DNA from: Durusdinium trenchii
Taxonomy: Eukaryota > Sar > Dinophyceae > Suessiales > Symbiodiniaceae
Direction: 5' to 3'
NCBI GenBank assembly: GCA_963970005.1
Contig: CAXAMN010008469.1
Location: 34,355 to 98,354, forward strand
Length of the DNA: 64,000 nt
Of the stretch, positions 53,811 through 64,000 are shown piece by piece. Both the position numbers and the translations under genes were made by a program. The notes under the pieces were generated by a model. The model searched no databases. It was not told where the DNA came from and saw only the letters and a list, made by a program, of their open reading frames with translations. Each line of letters opens with the position of its first letter. Within the stretch, counting starts at the first letter, position 1.

Positions 53811-56015
53811 TCATTGCTGCCTCCACGGTCTTGTGCACATGCGTTTCGAGGGGCCCTGTGTGGGACGTGAAGGTCCTTGGGCGAGCCTTGCTGCTGGAAT
53901 GTTCCCCTCCAGAACGTCAAACTCGCCCAGGCCCGAGTCAAAGTAGAACTTCATCTGTAGAAACTCTTGGCAATGCAAGAGCCAGGCTCGCACTGCTCCA
54001 TCAGCTAAGTTGCTTCGCCAATCCTGGTAGTTGTCGTTGTCGAGGAAGCGGCAATTTCGGCGATAGGCGCATTTGATGGTCATCTCATCATCTGCACACT
54101 TGTGCCGGTGGCCCAATAGCCGTGGAGTCAGCTCAATACTTTCACACATGGCTGAGATGTCTCCCGGCACCTGGTTCACTTCCCGACCATTCTCAGCACC
54201 GTGAAAGTTTTCAAAAATGACTCCAATCACTCGAAGGCCCAGTTTTTGAGTCAGGTGCGACACACATCTTCTCACCCCTTCATAGTCAAAGAGATAATCT
54301 TTTCCCTTGACTCGCTTCAGGACTCGATCCCCGTAAGTGGCCCCCACGTTGGCAAAGTTCACCACTACCCTGTCCAAGTCATAGGGCCTCCCCTCGTTGT
54401 CAACGGCTTGTGGCCCATTCGGCACTTGAGGTGAACCAGGCCTTGATGTGAAGCCAGAAGGAGGCACCGACGGGGGCATGGGAGGCGGACGGGGGACTGG
54501 AACAGACATGTTCATGTTCACTGCAGCTTCTGGCTGGCCTGAACCATTCTCCAAGCTGCCACTGGAACCGGCCCTGCGTGGGGCCGGAATGCGTTTGATG
54601 GTAGGAGTGAACTGCTTCCAATCTGCGGCCTTGCTCTCTTTGTAGCCTGGAGGAGGGTGATCTGGAGGGTGTGGCCCGTCCACATGCCGCTCTGCGCGCT
54701 CTGTGTTGAGCTTTTGATTGTCTAACTCCTGCAGCTGCTGCAAGGTCTGTTGTACTACAGCCTGCCTTGTGCTGGCGGCACCACTTGTGCCAAATGTGGC
54801 ACCTGTGCCTTTTTTACCCACAGGCGTGTATGGCTTGTATGGCTTGAGAGGGCCCTTTTTCGGCTCGAAAGGTTTTGGAGGTTGTGGAGGCACCGGTGCG
54901 GCCATTCCTGGTTTGGAAGCTCCTTCTGCCCCTCCGCCCTCCAGAGTGGACCAAACTGCCTCAAAGTTTTTCTGCTCCACAATTTGTTCAGTCTCTCCCG
55001 CGCTAGTCACGCTCACCCGGATATCCTGCACCGATGTGGCTTCAGCGGCATCTGAGACTTGGAATGCTGTCGGCAGTTGCCGCAGTATACTGCAGAGTTC
55101 TTCAGGCAATTGAGCCACTGGTGTATTCCGCTTTTGGCTAAGGTGACGCAGGAGTTTGGGCACCTTGCCCTGTGTGAGCAGCCTTCTCATCGAGGCCCGC
55201 TTTCCAGGCTCCGATAGGAGCTGCTGCCGAACCTGTTCTTGCAGCAGAGCCTCCACGGAAACCTGTCGTGGAGGCATTGGTGCAGCCTTCATTGGTGCAG
55301 GCTCCTTCTTTGGTGCAGCCTTCGGCGGTGCCTTGGGCGGTGCCTTGGGCGGTGCCTTGGGCGGTGCCTTCGGCGGTGGTTTGGGCTCGTTCACCCAATC
55401 TTTTGAACTTGTTGGTTTGGCTTCTGGAGACTTGCCATGTTCCAGCCAGCTAAGCCAACCACGCCCTCGGCCGCTTGGTTTGGCATTCCAGGAGCCTTTT
55501 CCTTTGTTCACTTTGCCCTTTGAAAACCCTTTGGCTTTTGGAGCTGCTTTCCACTTGCCCTTTCCACCCTTTTCATTCCCTTGCGGTGGCTTGGGGGCAG
55601 GCTCAACGGAAACTATTTGACAGTCATCATCATCAGAAGCGCTTTGGTTTGACGCCTCTGCGTTGGAAGCCAAGTCACCTTCCTTAGCCTTGTCGGCCTG
55701 CTGAGCATCGGCGCTCGTCGCTTCCATAGACGCGCTTGGATCCTTCGGGTCGTCGGTGCCATGCGCATCACCATTAGTATCACCATGCCCGGCCTCACTT
55801 TCTTCTTCAGTGCCCCAATCTACTTCATCTTCTATTCTACTCTTCTCTGGCTCAACTTTGCTAGCCCCGTCCACCAAGGCAGCCTTGGTCGGCTTGGCAG
55901 CCTCAGTCACCTCGGCAGCCTCGGTAGCCTCTGTCAAATCTCCAAGGTCTTCACTAATGTCCTGGTATGGGTCATACAGACAGCCCTCAGCACCATCAGC
56001 CTCCTCCAAAGCCAT
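53811..56015 (-). CDS. Zc3h12a/NYN-type RNase-like protein, intronless, probable retrogene
   Basis: A single 734-codon frame from the first ATG at 56015. About residues 1-545 are low-complexity: acidic first, then Lys/Gly-rich, a KAPP tandem repeat (about 55320-55380), Pro-rich stretches and a Gln-rich helix. Residues about 540-720 match the Zc3h12a-type PIN/NYN fold: VVVNFANVG, GVRRCVSHL, VIGVIFEN, ADDEMTIKCAY and FLDNDNYQDW. Regnase-type enzymes use Asp residues from these motifs to cut RNA. Here the first one, normally in VxxDGxN, is Asn, while DD and DNDN are kept. A decayed spliced-leader sequence ends 5 nt before the ATG. Lacking introns among intron-rich neighbours and carrying that relic, it was probably made by mRNA reinsertion. 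Activity is uncertain. Confidence 0.75.
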   Translation of the reverse strand: MALEEADGAEGCLYDPYQDISEDLGDLTEATEAAEVTEAAKPTKAALVDGASKVEPEKSRIEDEVDWGTEEESEAGHGDTNGDAHGTDDPKDPSASMEATSADAQQADKAKEGDLASNAEASNQSASDDDDCQIVSVEPAPKPPQGNEKGGKGKWKAAPKAKGFSKGKVNKGKGSWNAKPSGRGRGWLSWLEHGKSPEAKPTSSKDWVNEPKPPPKAPPKAPPKAPPKAPPKAAPKKEPAPMKAAPMPPRQVSVEALLQEQVRQQLLSEPGKRASMRRLLTQGKVPKLLRHLSQKRNTPVAQLPEELCSILRQLPTAFQVSDAAEATSVQDIRVSVTSAGETEQIVEQKNFEAVWSTLEGGGAEGASKPGMAAPVPPQPPKPFEPKKGPLKPYKPYTPVGKKGTGATFGTSGAASTRQAVVQQTLQQLQELDNQKLNTERAERHVDGPHPPDHPPPGYKESKAADWKQFTPTIKRIPAPRRAGSSGSLENGSGQPEAAVNMNMSVPVPRPPPMPPSVPPSGFTSRPGSPQVPNGPQAVDNEGRPYDLDRVVVNFANVGATYGDRVLKRVKGKDYLFDYEGVRRCVSHLTQKLGLRVIGVIFENFHGAENGREVNQVPGDISAMCESIELTPRLLGHRHKCADDEMTIKCAYRRNCRFLDNDNYQDWRSNLADGAVRAWLLHCQEFLQMKFYFDSGLGEFDVLEGNIPAARLAQGPSRPTQGPSKRMCTRPWRQQ
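55320..55380 (-). repeat. 12-bp coding repeat (KAPP units)
   Basis: About five tandem GGCGGTGCCTT(G/C) units encode the KAPP repeats of the RNase-like protein. Prone to copy-number change. Confidence 0.9.
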
Positions 56016-56020
56016 TACAG

Positions 56021-56041
56021 CTTGAGCCAAAGGGACTGCCG
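56021..56041 (-). other. Decayed dinoflagellate spliced-leader sequence
   Basis: On the minus strand the last 11 bases are TTTGGCTCAAG, identical to the 3' end of the 22-nt dinoflagellate spliced leader. The preceding 10 bases match it at 5 positions. It lies 5 nt before the ATG at 56015, where a trans-spliced leader would sit in a mature mRNA. Confidence 0.65.
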
Positions 56042-56245
56042 AAAGAATTATATAAATATGATTTGACTCAGAGCTGCACCGGCTTCTCCTATATAACAGT
56101 CACCAACATGGTACATTCCGTGCACACACAAACTTGTCAAGTAATCAGTCAAATGCAAAGCAATGCATCTGTATTGACTCGTCTGGGGCTTCGGCCTCAC
56201 GCTGACAGGTGAGCTGCCGAACGGGTATGGCGACACTACGACTCA

Positions 56246-58362
56246 CTACGAGAAAACATAAGGAGGAGCGCGAACGAGAAATCGCAAATCTCTGGAGGCC
56301 GAAAGGATTTCGACACCATTCGGCAAGGGCGAATTCTCGAAGCTGGAAGCTTCGTTGAATGCCCCTTCGCATCTGAGCATGCATAGTGCCATATTGTGAG
56401 ACCACGTTTGGAGTGTCCCTACTTGTTTCGGGTCAGATGAGCCTGAGTGGCTGAAAATTGCCATGTCCTTCTCTTCCCCTTGAAGGGGTCTTGGAAGTGG
56501 ATGGATGAGCTCCGCGGTCAATGGAGTACTTCGCGGCAGGCTCTGCACTTTCTCTTGAAGTTTCCTGCCAAGTGCAGTGTCACTGCCATCCATGGCCACA
56601 ACGGTGAAAATCCGGCGACGCACTGCACCTCGATGCTTGGTTCGAGTAAGCAGTTCCTGGCCAACGTAGCAGCCTTTGGAAAAGGAGACGAAGTTCAACA
56701 AGTCTAGATTCCCGTGCAAAGGCATGACCTCGTCGATCTTCAAGTCTCCCGGACCCTCAGGAACACCACAGCAAACTCGCCAGAAATGGTAGTCGGACAA
56801 GCTCGCACTTGGAGATGTCGGGTGCGATGCAGGCAGAATTGCACGGTGCCCCAGCCCTTCAAAGCGTGGATCTGCAAAATAATCTGAAGAGTCCATCTCG
56901 GCACTTTGGGTGCCTGCCAGGGGCCAACGACTCAATTCCGACCATTTTCAACGAAAAAACTTTAAAAAAGCGCGAGAAGTAGGTGCTAGTGCTACCGAAA
57001 CAGTTTTACAAAGAGCTCCTGACTCATCTGTAAAGGCTTGCCCAGGCAGCAGCGCAAGCGACTGGTAGCCTGCAAGTATACGGTTTTTAGTAGGTGCGGG
57101 GTAGCTTGATGTATGTGCAAAATATATATGTATGTGACTGTGTATATATATATATATATGTGTGTATATATATATATTACATATATACTGATCGGTGTTC
57201 AAAAGGCTTGTCTTGCAGTGGTGTTCACAGCTTCCCGCAAATGCTTCCAACCTGACCTGAAGCTTTCCCTTGTGTTAGGGGACAGGTGGCCGCAACCATC
57301 CTTCATCCAACCGCCTTTCTCTCCATAGCCTTCCACAACATCTTTCACGACAGAGTGTGCAGATAATACTTGTCTCGATCTGGTCTGGGAGGCCTTTGCA
57401 ACTTCCTTTTCCTTCCAGTCCATAGGCCTGACTTTGTTTTGATTTGATTTCATGTCTGTTTCCGCAGTGTGCCCGTCCTTGCATTCACATGCCCTACGCA
57501 CGCGTTTGTACTACTGTAATGCAAGACTAGAGGGAGGGACAATTGTGCCCGTGAGCGGACTGGCCTTTTGAAACATCATCAATGGTGAGAGGCTCTCGCA
57601 AACGGTGCCGTATCAGCAGCCGGCGCAAGGAAGCACTGACTGAAGAATGGCAGTCCACCTTAGCGCTTGTGGTCAGATCTGGCACTCTACGACTCTGTGA
57701 CGATACTCTCTGACACTGTGACACTCAGGCACCATACATCGCAGTCCACTATTTTGACCTATCCTGGTCACATCGCGGTCATCTTGTGATTGTGACCTGA
57801 GCTTGGCACCAAGTATTCGTTGGTATCCTGTCGCTTCACCATGGCATCGCATAGCACCTTGCCCTTGGGCGACAGAAAAGCCGCCGGCAGCACCTCGTCC
57901 AGCCGAGTTGAAGTGCGTCGAGCCTAGTCCAGCCCTGTTCGTCGAGTCGAGTCGAAGGCCGAGGCACCGAAGGACCCGAGACGCTGAGTCGCTGCACGTC
58001 CTGGGTGCAAAGACCTTGCAAAAAGCGGTCACTGCCCTCGCCTGTCAAGGGGACAATCCACATGGACCACAACGGCTGGTTTGCCATGAATCTTGAGACG
58101 ATCCATGGGTCCATATATATGGTTTGAGACACACAGCCGAAACTTAAGTTTTTGCACCTGCAACCCGCAGAATCGCCCGGTCTGTCAGAGCCACCAAGCG
58201 AGGGGCCAGACCCATCGCGATACAGGACTCAAAGTGCCGTTCTATGTTAGGCAAAGTCCCAGTGGAGTAAATCTTTGGAGGGGAAAGAAGTGGAGGGAAC
58301 ATTGGGTGCTGGTGTGTAAAGACGCGACCCCATGGCAATGTTGCTTTAGAGAGAAACCTCAT
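56246..58362 (-). CDS. IBA57: IBA57, mitochondrial Fe-S cluster assembly protein, multi-exon
   Basis: IBA57 (GcvT/YgfZ family) helps make [4Fe-4S] clusters in mitochondria. Exons by protein match: 58158-58362 (start MRFLSKATLPW, presequence-like, then LVALTDRAILRVAG), 57983-58041 (EGSDRFLQGLCTQDVQRLS), 57810-57893 (VLPAAFLSPKGKVLCDA), 57575-57658 (VDCHSSVSASLRRLL), about 57005-57072 (YQSLALLPGQAFTDESGA), and a last exon at about 56246-56930 with CGVPEGP...MPLHGNLDLLN and the family signature KGCYVGQELLTRT. The first junction restores Gly (G|GC) exactly. Most donors are GT. The boundaries of the fifth exon and the start of the sixth are not resolved. Confidence 0.9.
57115..57190. repeat. AT-rich microsatellite in IBA57 intron
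   Basis: TATA/TGTA runs within the gap between exons 4 and 5. Confidence 0.9.
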
Positions 58363-59697
58363 AATAGGTGTAACTTTATAAGTAATAAAGCCGTTCAAGC
58401 AAACCAAGGAGCCGCTACCCCCAAGCTTTCAGGGTCACGGATGGAGATCCTGAAAACTGCTACAGATGCTACAGGCTTGACAGCCAAACTGCGAGCCATA
58501 CGACACCTCTCAAATGATCCATCAACAAAATCGTGAGTTCATTGAGCGCGCAAAAGGTGAGACCAATAGCCTGAACCCATGGAGCTGCCCGTTCAATAGA
58601 TCCACAATGGCCGGGCTTGGCCACCAAAGTCGCACGCTGGCTTGTTCCACCCTGGCTTGGCCCCCCTGACCTCAGCACCTCATTGCTTTTCGCTCGGGCT
58701 CAGCAGTGGCCATTCTTTCCATCTTTTGCATACTTTAGCGAAGACTTGTTGCCTCATTCCTCCCATAGCTTGCTTACAGAAATCTTCCGGCACACCGAGA
58801 TTTTCTGCGCACGGCAAACCGGAGAGCCGAAGCTGGTGAACCATCGGAGCTTGCGATCACTTGGCCGTCAGCTGTGAGAAGCAGGTCCCATCGGACCTTG
58901 CACATCGATCGACCCAAGAAGCTGGTCCAATGCAGAAGAGTATGACAAAGGGCCTCTCTGTGTTTTCATGGCCTAAGTCGAAACAGTCAGCCCCCAGCTC
59001 CCAACAGCATGCAAAATGCTGAAATGCTGTTGACCCGTACGTCATGAGGGAAGCTACCTCTTGCCCGGAAACCAAGAGAAGTAGGGTCTCGGACTTGTCT
59101 AAGCCTCCGGGGATAGTAACAGTGCTCTTGGTAGGGTTGTCAGTGGAAGCTGAGTTATGGGATCGTGCTTAAAGGCTTTCAAGCATAGGTTCCACATCCA
59201 CACTCTTACTCTTCACAGTTCACAGCCTTGAAGGGCAACAAAAGACAAATGGTGAGGTGAGGTTGCCAGTGCCCTTAAAAAATATGTTTGCCATCAACTG
59301 AGATGCCTGGGGAGGAAAGTGAAGAGGAGCAAGCTACCTCAGCACGGCTTGGATAAGTATCACGCAGCTCCTAACACAATCCGGTGGAAGGCTGAAGTGG
59401 GCAGTTCAAGCAATCCACGGAACGCAGAGATTGTCACTTTGCTGGGGCCCACACCCAAACATATTGACATCATCGGAGGGCCTTGTTTGGTATGAAAGCC
59501 AAAGCCGCTGACAAAATTCAGCCAGCCCAAAATGAGATGATCAAGACTTCAGCAGTGTTCAAACAACTGTACGTTTAAAGTTCACCCTTTTCTCACCACT
59601 CTCGCAACGTGTTGACATGTGTCCACATGTGGGCCTTCACTGTGGAAGGCAGGCATCTGACGGGCCGGCATCTGTCCACTAAATGCCCTGCACACGC
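58363..59697. other. 1.3 kb between EF-hand gene and IBA57, no gene seen
   Basis: Short open frames on both strands show no family motif. It probably holds untranslated and intergenic sequence. Confidence 0.5.
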
Positions 59698-60213
59698 TCA
59701 CTTCTGGAGGAAGGTGAGGAATTCGTCCAATGAGCAGCTGTCACCCTTGATGCCCACTGCAACTGCTGAATCGCCTCCTTTCATGATCTTGTCGAACGTG
59801 TCGGCTTTGATCTTGTCACCAACTTCGCTGACCAAGTGGCGGAGGAAGGGGACCTGAATTCGACCAGACTTGTCCCCAATGATGCCTTCATGGCACAGCG
59901 TCCCCACTGCTGAATAGGCATCATCATAGGATTTCACATAGTTCTTTCCATGCTCCTCCACCCAACCTTGCATTGTCTTCAAGGACACCGGCTTGCCCAT
60001 GCCATCTACCTTCTCCAACTGCTCGCGTATCCCCTTTTCCTCGTCACTGTAGATCGTGAGCCCCATCGCCCTCAGAACATAGGGGGCGCTAGAGAGATCC
60101 AGCAACTTGGTCTTCCGGTCGCAGAAGTGGGGGAAAACATCCTTCAGCTCAAACTGCTGTGTGAAAGGTTCCTTCCCTTTCTTCGTGGCCTCCTTGGCCT
60201 TCTCGGCCGTCAT
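59698..60213 (-). CDS. EF-hand superfamily protein with degenerate loops
   Basis: 171 codons from ATG 60213 (MTAEKAKEATKKGK) to the stop at 59698. It has the length and helix rhythm of calmodulin-like or axonemal light-chain proteins: VLRAMGLTIYSDEE, YDDAYSAVGTL, GRIQVPFLRHLVSEVGDKI and CSLDEFLTFLQK. The loops lack the regular D-x-D-x-D-G calcium ligands, so binding of Ca is doubtful. The frame is open upstream of the ATG, so an upstream exon cannot be excluded. Specific role unknown. Confidence 0.6.
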   Translation of the reverse strand: MTAEKAKEATKKGKEPFTQQFELKDVFPHFCDRKTKLLDLSSAPYVLRAMGLTIYSDEEKGIREQLEKVDGMGKPVSLKTMQGWVEEHGKNYVKSYDDAYSAVGTLCHEGIIGDKSGRIQVPFLRHLVSEVGDKIKADTFDKIMKGGDSAVAVGIKGDSCSLDEFLTFLQK

Positions 60214-60615
60214 TGGGACTGGCACTCTGGTACTCCAAACTTGGGGCACCAAACACACCTTGAGCCAGCTGCCAGCAAGGTCAATAGGGTCGGAATGTAT
60301 CCAGAATCCAGAGCTTGCTGTCTTCCTCTCATAGGTTCACGTGCCGGGCGGACCAACAATCAATCAAAAACATAAGAGACTTATTTGCATGGAATAGCTA
60401 GGCGGTGGACTCTGCTTGCGGGGCAAAAGCACTGCTAGTGTCCAAGCCTGCCAACAACAAGTCAGCCAACCCGATCAAAGCAGCACGCTGGCCACTCCTG
60501 CAGAGGACATAACAGCAGCCGCCGCTTGGTCCATTGGGGGTGGTGTGGCCTTGGAAGAGTGTTGTGGAAATCTGCCACGAATTTGTAAGGAACTTCATCA
60601 CATCCTCTCTAGGAC

Positions 60616-61840
60616 TCAGACCCAGCCAAAGCGGCAAATTACTGCTGTGATATTGTCACCTGACCAAGCGGAATCAATGCTTCACGTTGGACAAACCTCG
60701 GCTAGTGTGAGGCAAGGCGCGGCTCCCCTTGCGAAGGGCTGCACTGACCACCTCCTTGGCAGCCCTGGCACCAACTTGCAAGCACCAAACCATGTTTGTT
60801 CCGATGCAGTCATTGCCTCACTGCATCTTTACCCTCGCCAGCCATGGCACGCCAAATGATGTCAGCCACCTCCTGGTGTCGCTGGGGGCGTTGAATCTGC
60901 TCCTCTCTTAGAATGCTTTCAAACAGCATCATTCAGCAATTTAGCCGAAACCCTAATGGCTCTCCACTTTACTTTCGTACATGTTCACTCTCATTCATTA
61001 GAGCTCACTGGTAGCTTTGCCCAGCCTGGTCGGAAAGGGCATCGAAGATGCCATCACTGCCAATCATGTAAGCCCAGTCCTCAGGCACCTGCGTGACGAC
61101 CCGCGCAGCGCCACACGAGACGCCCCAGGGTGATTCTCTGCGGGGCGCACCAGGTCTACAACCTTCACGTCCGGGGTGACAATCACCTCCAGCTGGTGCG
61201 TTGGTGTCCCTCTCAACTCCCTCTCAACCGTGTCCAGTCTCCATTAAGAAAAAGACCTGTACCATTGTGGAGTTCAGGATTCGGTCCTACAGAAGTTCCT
61301 AGAGAAACAACACCATGCCACTTGTAACCTTTGACCCCTTGTCAAAAGACCGCACAGCAAGCTGTGTCTCTGTCTGGATCGAAGGCCCCCAGCAATCGGA
61401 TCCGGGTGCTTGAAGGTGGGATCTCCAAATCCTCTGCATGTGGAGAGGAACCTCGGCAAACGAAGTCGCGGTGTTTTTTCGCTCCAAGTCATGGCCGGAA
61501 ATCTCCATCCCTGAGCTTCCCAGCCACATCATTTGCTGCGACTCTTTCTTCCCCTAAAGGCTCTGCTTAAAATATGGCATCTATATATATATATACTATG
61601 GTCGATCACACTTGGATAAGTTTCAATGGTATCCCACAATGTTTCACAGCTCTTTTCACTGTCCCACCTTCTGTAGCTCTTTGGCCAACTTATTGTCTGG
61701 CCGAGGCCTGTGGCTAAAATGTTGAAGAAGAGGGGAGATGAGGCCAGTGCAGAAATATTCCAAGTGCCCTGCCCAACACGCCACACTTTGTGCGCGTCGC
61801 GGACTACCAGGCCACCAGCTTTCTCAATCTGACAAGGTGC
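60616..61840 (-). CDS. PP2C-type (PPM) protein phosphatase, multi-exon
   Basis: PP2C enzymes are metal-dependent Ser/Thr phosphatases. Minus-strand exons follow family order: IEKAGGLVVRDAHKVWRVG (about 61765-61832), RGFGDPTFKHPD (about 61385-61440), VIVTPDVKVVDL (61151 to about 61210) joined to VPEDWAYMIGSDGIFDALSD (from 61088, intron 62 nt with GT), REEQIQRPQRHQEVAD (about 60845-60905), AAKEVVSAALRKG (60724-60764), then S-DNITAVICRFGWV to the stop (60616-60659). The IGSDGIFD Asp and the DNITAV Asp are metal ligands in the family. The 60660-60723 intron has a GC donor. The N-terminal third, including the DGHGG motif, was not found and may lie in 61850-62450. Confidence 0.8.
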
Positions 61841-61849
61841 GGACAATTA

Positions 61850-62453
61850 GCATGAGCGCGTTGAGTCATCCCGAGTCATCCAGGTCATCGCCATCTTCCC
61901 AAACCCAACCCTGCGAAAGACCAAAAGGTCTTCAATTACATTACAGGTGTAGAAAAGAACTGTCTTGAAGGTCCCGATAGTAAAGTACGTAGGTCCCCAT
62001 AGTGCGGTCCATTCCCCTCCCTAAGATGAGGTGAGCCCAACGGCCCAGCAGGAAGGGGGAGTGACGCAGTGTTCCAATTCTACGTCTGAGGCTCCAGGCC
62101 CGTCGCTTTTCATCAGCACCTGGCTCTTTCCATGTCTCACAGAATGGGACAGTGTGCACAAGACTGAGGCACGTTGAGGCCGATGATCCTCAGAGATGCG
62201 CAAGCCCTGACCTAAGCGATAACTTCGTAATTCTTTCCAAGATGTTCAAGTGACAAAAGCCATAGTCGCAAACTGTTGCAATCCAATGGCAAGAGGTCAA
62301 GGAATGCAAGGACCTTTTCACGGCAGCGCTGTGGCTCTCATTTGGCCATGGCTTCGGCACTGCTGAGCAATGCCTGCCATTCCCCCCTTTTGCAAGCAGC
62401 CTACCCCTGACTACTTTTGTGCAAAAGGCTGCTTGACCCTCACTCAACCATCC
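61850..62453. other. Possible 5' exons of the PP2C gene, unresolved
   Basis: An acidic segment WVWEDGDDLDDS is readable on the minus strand near 61880-61920 after an AG. The remaining frames have no motif I recognise. Confidence 0.3.
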
Positions 62454-63026
62454 TCACTCAACCATGTCAGAAGCTGCAGCCTCTGACTTCTTGCTTTGGG
62501 CTCGTTGCCGCTTGAACTCAGCAAGGCTCATTCTCTTCGTGCTGGTAGAGCAACTAATGGTTCCCACTTCAAGCATCGCGGCCATGTCTGTTACCCGGTA
62601 GGTCTTGCCATCCATCTGGAACGTCGGCCCTTCAGGACCTTCTTGGATCGTCAGCTTCAGGACCTCATCGGCACTCTTGGAGCCTTCTGTAACTTTGCCT
62701 GACACTTGTGGCTCTGCAAGTTTCAGCTCCTTCACAGGAAGCTTGTGCTGCCCTTCGGACTCCTTCACAATCCGTCCACCCGGCTGTTCTTCGGAATCTG
62801 TCCACCCAGGGCGCTTGGTCGCTCTGGTCACCTTTCCGGGCGTCTCTTCCAAGGCGTACCGTGAGGTCCGGCCAGATCGCGCGGGCGTTCGATCCATGGG
62901 CCAAAGCTCAGAGAGGCTGCGCGGCGACGTGGGACTGGAGCCAACTGCATTTTTAAAAAAAGGACGACCACGGGCAACAGCACGTTCCCTTGCTCTCCAT
63001 TCAAGGTCTGGAAGTGACTTTTTCAC
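62454..63026 (-). CDS. Unidentified protein, 3' exon
   Basis: A 190-codon frame beginning with GTG right after an AG, so it is probably the last exon of a longer gene, ending at 62454. The product is hydrophilic and basic at the N end (SPTSPRSLSELW, RTPARSGRTSRYAL) and has a short ordered-looking part (FQMDGKTYRVTDMAAMLEVG) near the C end. I do not recognise a family. Confidence 0.4.
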   Translation of the reverse strand: MKKSLPDLEWRARERAVARGRPFFKNAVGSSPTSPRSLSELWPMDRTPARSGRTSRYALEETPGKVTRATKRPGWTDSEEQPGGRIVKESEGQHKLPVKELKLAEPQVSGKVTEGSKSADEVLKLTIQEGPEGPTFQMDGKTYRVTDMAAMLEVGTISCSTSTKRMSLAEFKRQRAQSKKSEAAASDMVE

Positions 63027-64000
63027 CTGAATCCAAGTTTCGGACGACCTCTGAGCAACACTGCTCGACAGTCACCGGCCCACGCCACAAACAGCTTCGC
63101 AACCTCAGGTCCAATGTCACAACACTCAGCAAACATATGCACAAATCCGACAGGTTGGCTTAGCTGGCTTAGCTCCTCACGCCTCCAAGAGCTCTGGCCT
63201 CATATATATATATACCGTATGTATTCTTGCTTTGCACGCACCGCAGCTCATGCCGAGCTTGAAGCCACTGTCCCTGGTTGTTTCTCAGGAACTGGTTCCT
63301 CCTGTGCACTGACTAGGATTAGCCTAGACGGGACTTGGTTCAACACATGCAAAAACTCTTCTCGGCCCATGTGGCTGCTTGTCCCAGCTGCTGGTCTAGC
63401 TTTGTTGTTGCAAACTGTGCTGTCCACTGAATGGAGACATCTCCAGTCCAACAGCTCCTTGGGTTTGGGCCACAATGCTGCACAACCCGTGGGAGCCTTC
63501 GCCTGCAACACCGCAGTCGGCTACCGCCAACAGGATAGCAGTCGGCTACTGCCTGCACTGGGGCTGTGAAGCCATGAGACACCAGGGTGACAATGCCTCG
63601 GCTGGAGAAGGCACCCAACTCGCAACTGGAGGTGGGGCCTAGTAGCGATGCCCTTCTTTTTAGTTAGTAGCTTCTTGCAAGAAGCTATTAGTAGTAATGC
63701 CCTTGTTACTTGTGGCGATGCCCTTGTTACTAGCAACCAAAAATGGCCCGGTTCATCCATCTCTCTAACCGTTATAGCCGGTGCCTGTGGAGCCCTCTTG
63801 GGCATCTTTCTTCTTCGCAGCCTGCAGCCAAGCCTTGACAAAATGCCGCGGTCTCTTAAAACAGATCATTCCAATTTTTTCACGCTGCCAAGAACTGTTT
63901 GCTCAAATACTGTCCCAACGGTACTCCATCAGTTTTCAGCAACTTCCACACACTCACTCACACACTCACTCTCACTCACACTCACTCACTCACACTCACT
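63027..64000. other. Right end of window, no gene seen
   Basis: It contains a TATA run near 63200, a palindrome at 63668-63687, GCGATGCCC repeats (63640-63730) and a CACT-type microsatellite at the edge (about 63945-64000). Upstream exons of the preceding gene may lie here but cannot be recognised. Confidence 0.5.
63668..63687. repeat. 20-bp perfect palindrome
   Basis: TAGCTTCTTGCAAGAAGCTA, flanked by TAGT(A) blocks and followed by two GCGATGCCCTTGTTACT-like units. Confidence 0.9.

Noticed and set aside
55320-55380. Regular short repeats as a CRISPR-like array
   Set aside because: No spacers; they are 12-bp coding repeats in a eukaryotic gene.
60259-60267. TGGCTCAAG about 46 nt upstream of the EF-hand ATG as a spliced-leader relic
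   Set aside because: Nine bases only and no match in the preceding leader sequence; expected by chance about once in a window of this size.

Overview
The window looks like nuclear DNA of a dinoflagellate, probably Symbiodiniaceae-like. I infer this from five things: introns with GC and GA donors beside GT, a run of host genes all on one strand, a decayed dinoflagellate spliced-leader sequence directly in front of one intronless gene, a transporter with a plastid-type leader, and a high load of Ty1/copia and LINE-type retroelements. Nothing looks prokaryotic.

Left part (1-25966) is retroelement and repeat DNA. A 5'-truncated copia element with open gag and pol runs to 6913. A decayed LINE follows (about 7056-11834); it carries a ubiquitin-specific-protease-like (USP) domain upstream of its reverse transcriptase. 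Then comes an extremely AT-rich tract (about 11838-16560) with islands of normal composition, one of which holds a minus-strand endonuclease plus USP remnant of a second LINE. A 22-bp minisatellite (16877-17870) is interrupted by a 400-N gap. A complete, apparently very young copia element (17906-25961) has identical 227-bp LTRs, a 5-bp target duplication, a primer-binding site and one 2504-codon gag-pol frame.

Right part (26162-64000) is a host gene array in which every recognised gene is on the minus strand: ARL2 GTPase, a PPR protein, a SulP-family anion transporter, VPS16 (HOPS/CORVET), a Zc3h12a/NYN-type RNase-like retrogene, IBA57, a degenerate EF-hand protein, a PP2C phosphatase and an unidentified exon. 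Most are split into short exons, which I rebuilt by matching protein segments to the known families. VPS16 spans at least 17 kb because one intron (39073-50330) has swallowed a decayed copia element (41978-50227) with its own LTRs and target duplication.

The most interesting signals are: (1) all three copia elements, though divergent, carry the same extra domain between protease and integrase, with cytosine-methyltransferase-like motifs; (2) the two LINE remnants share a deubiquitinase-like domain; (3) the young copia element ends in a membrane/coiled-coil/Cys-rich extension; (4) the RNase-like gene carries a spliced-leader relic and has lost its first catalytic Asp. All domain calls were made by eye from motifs and no database search was run.
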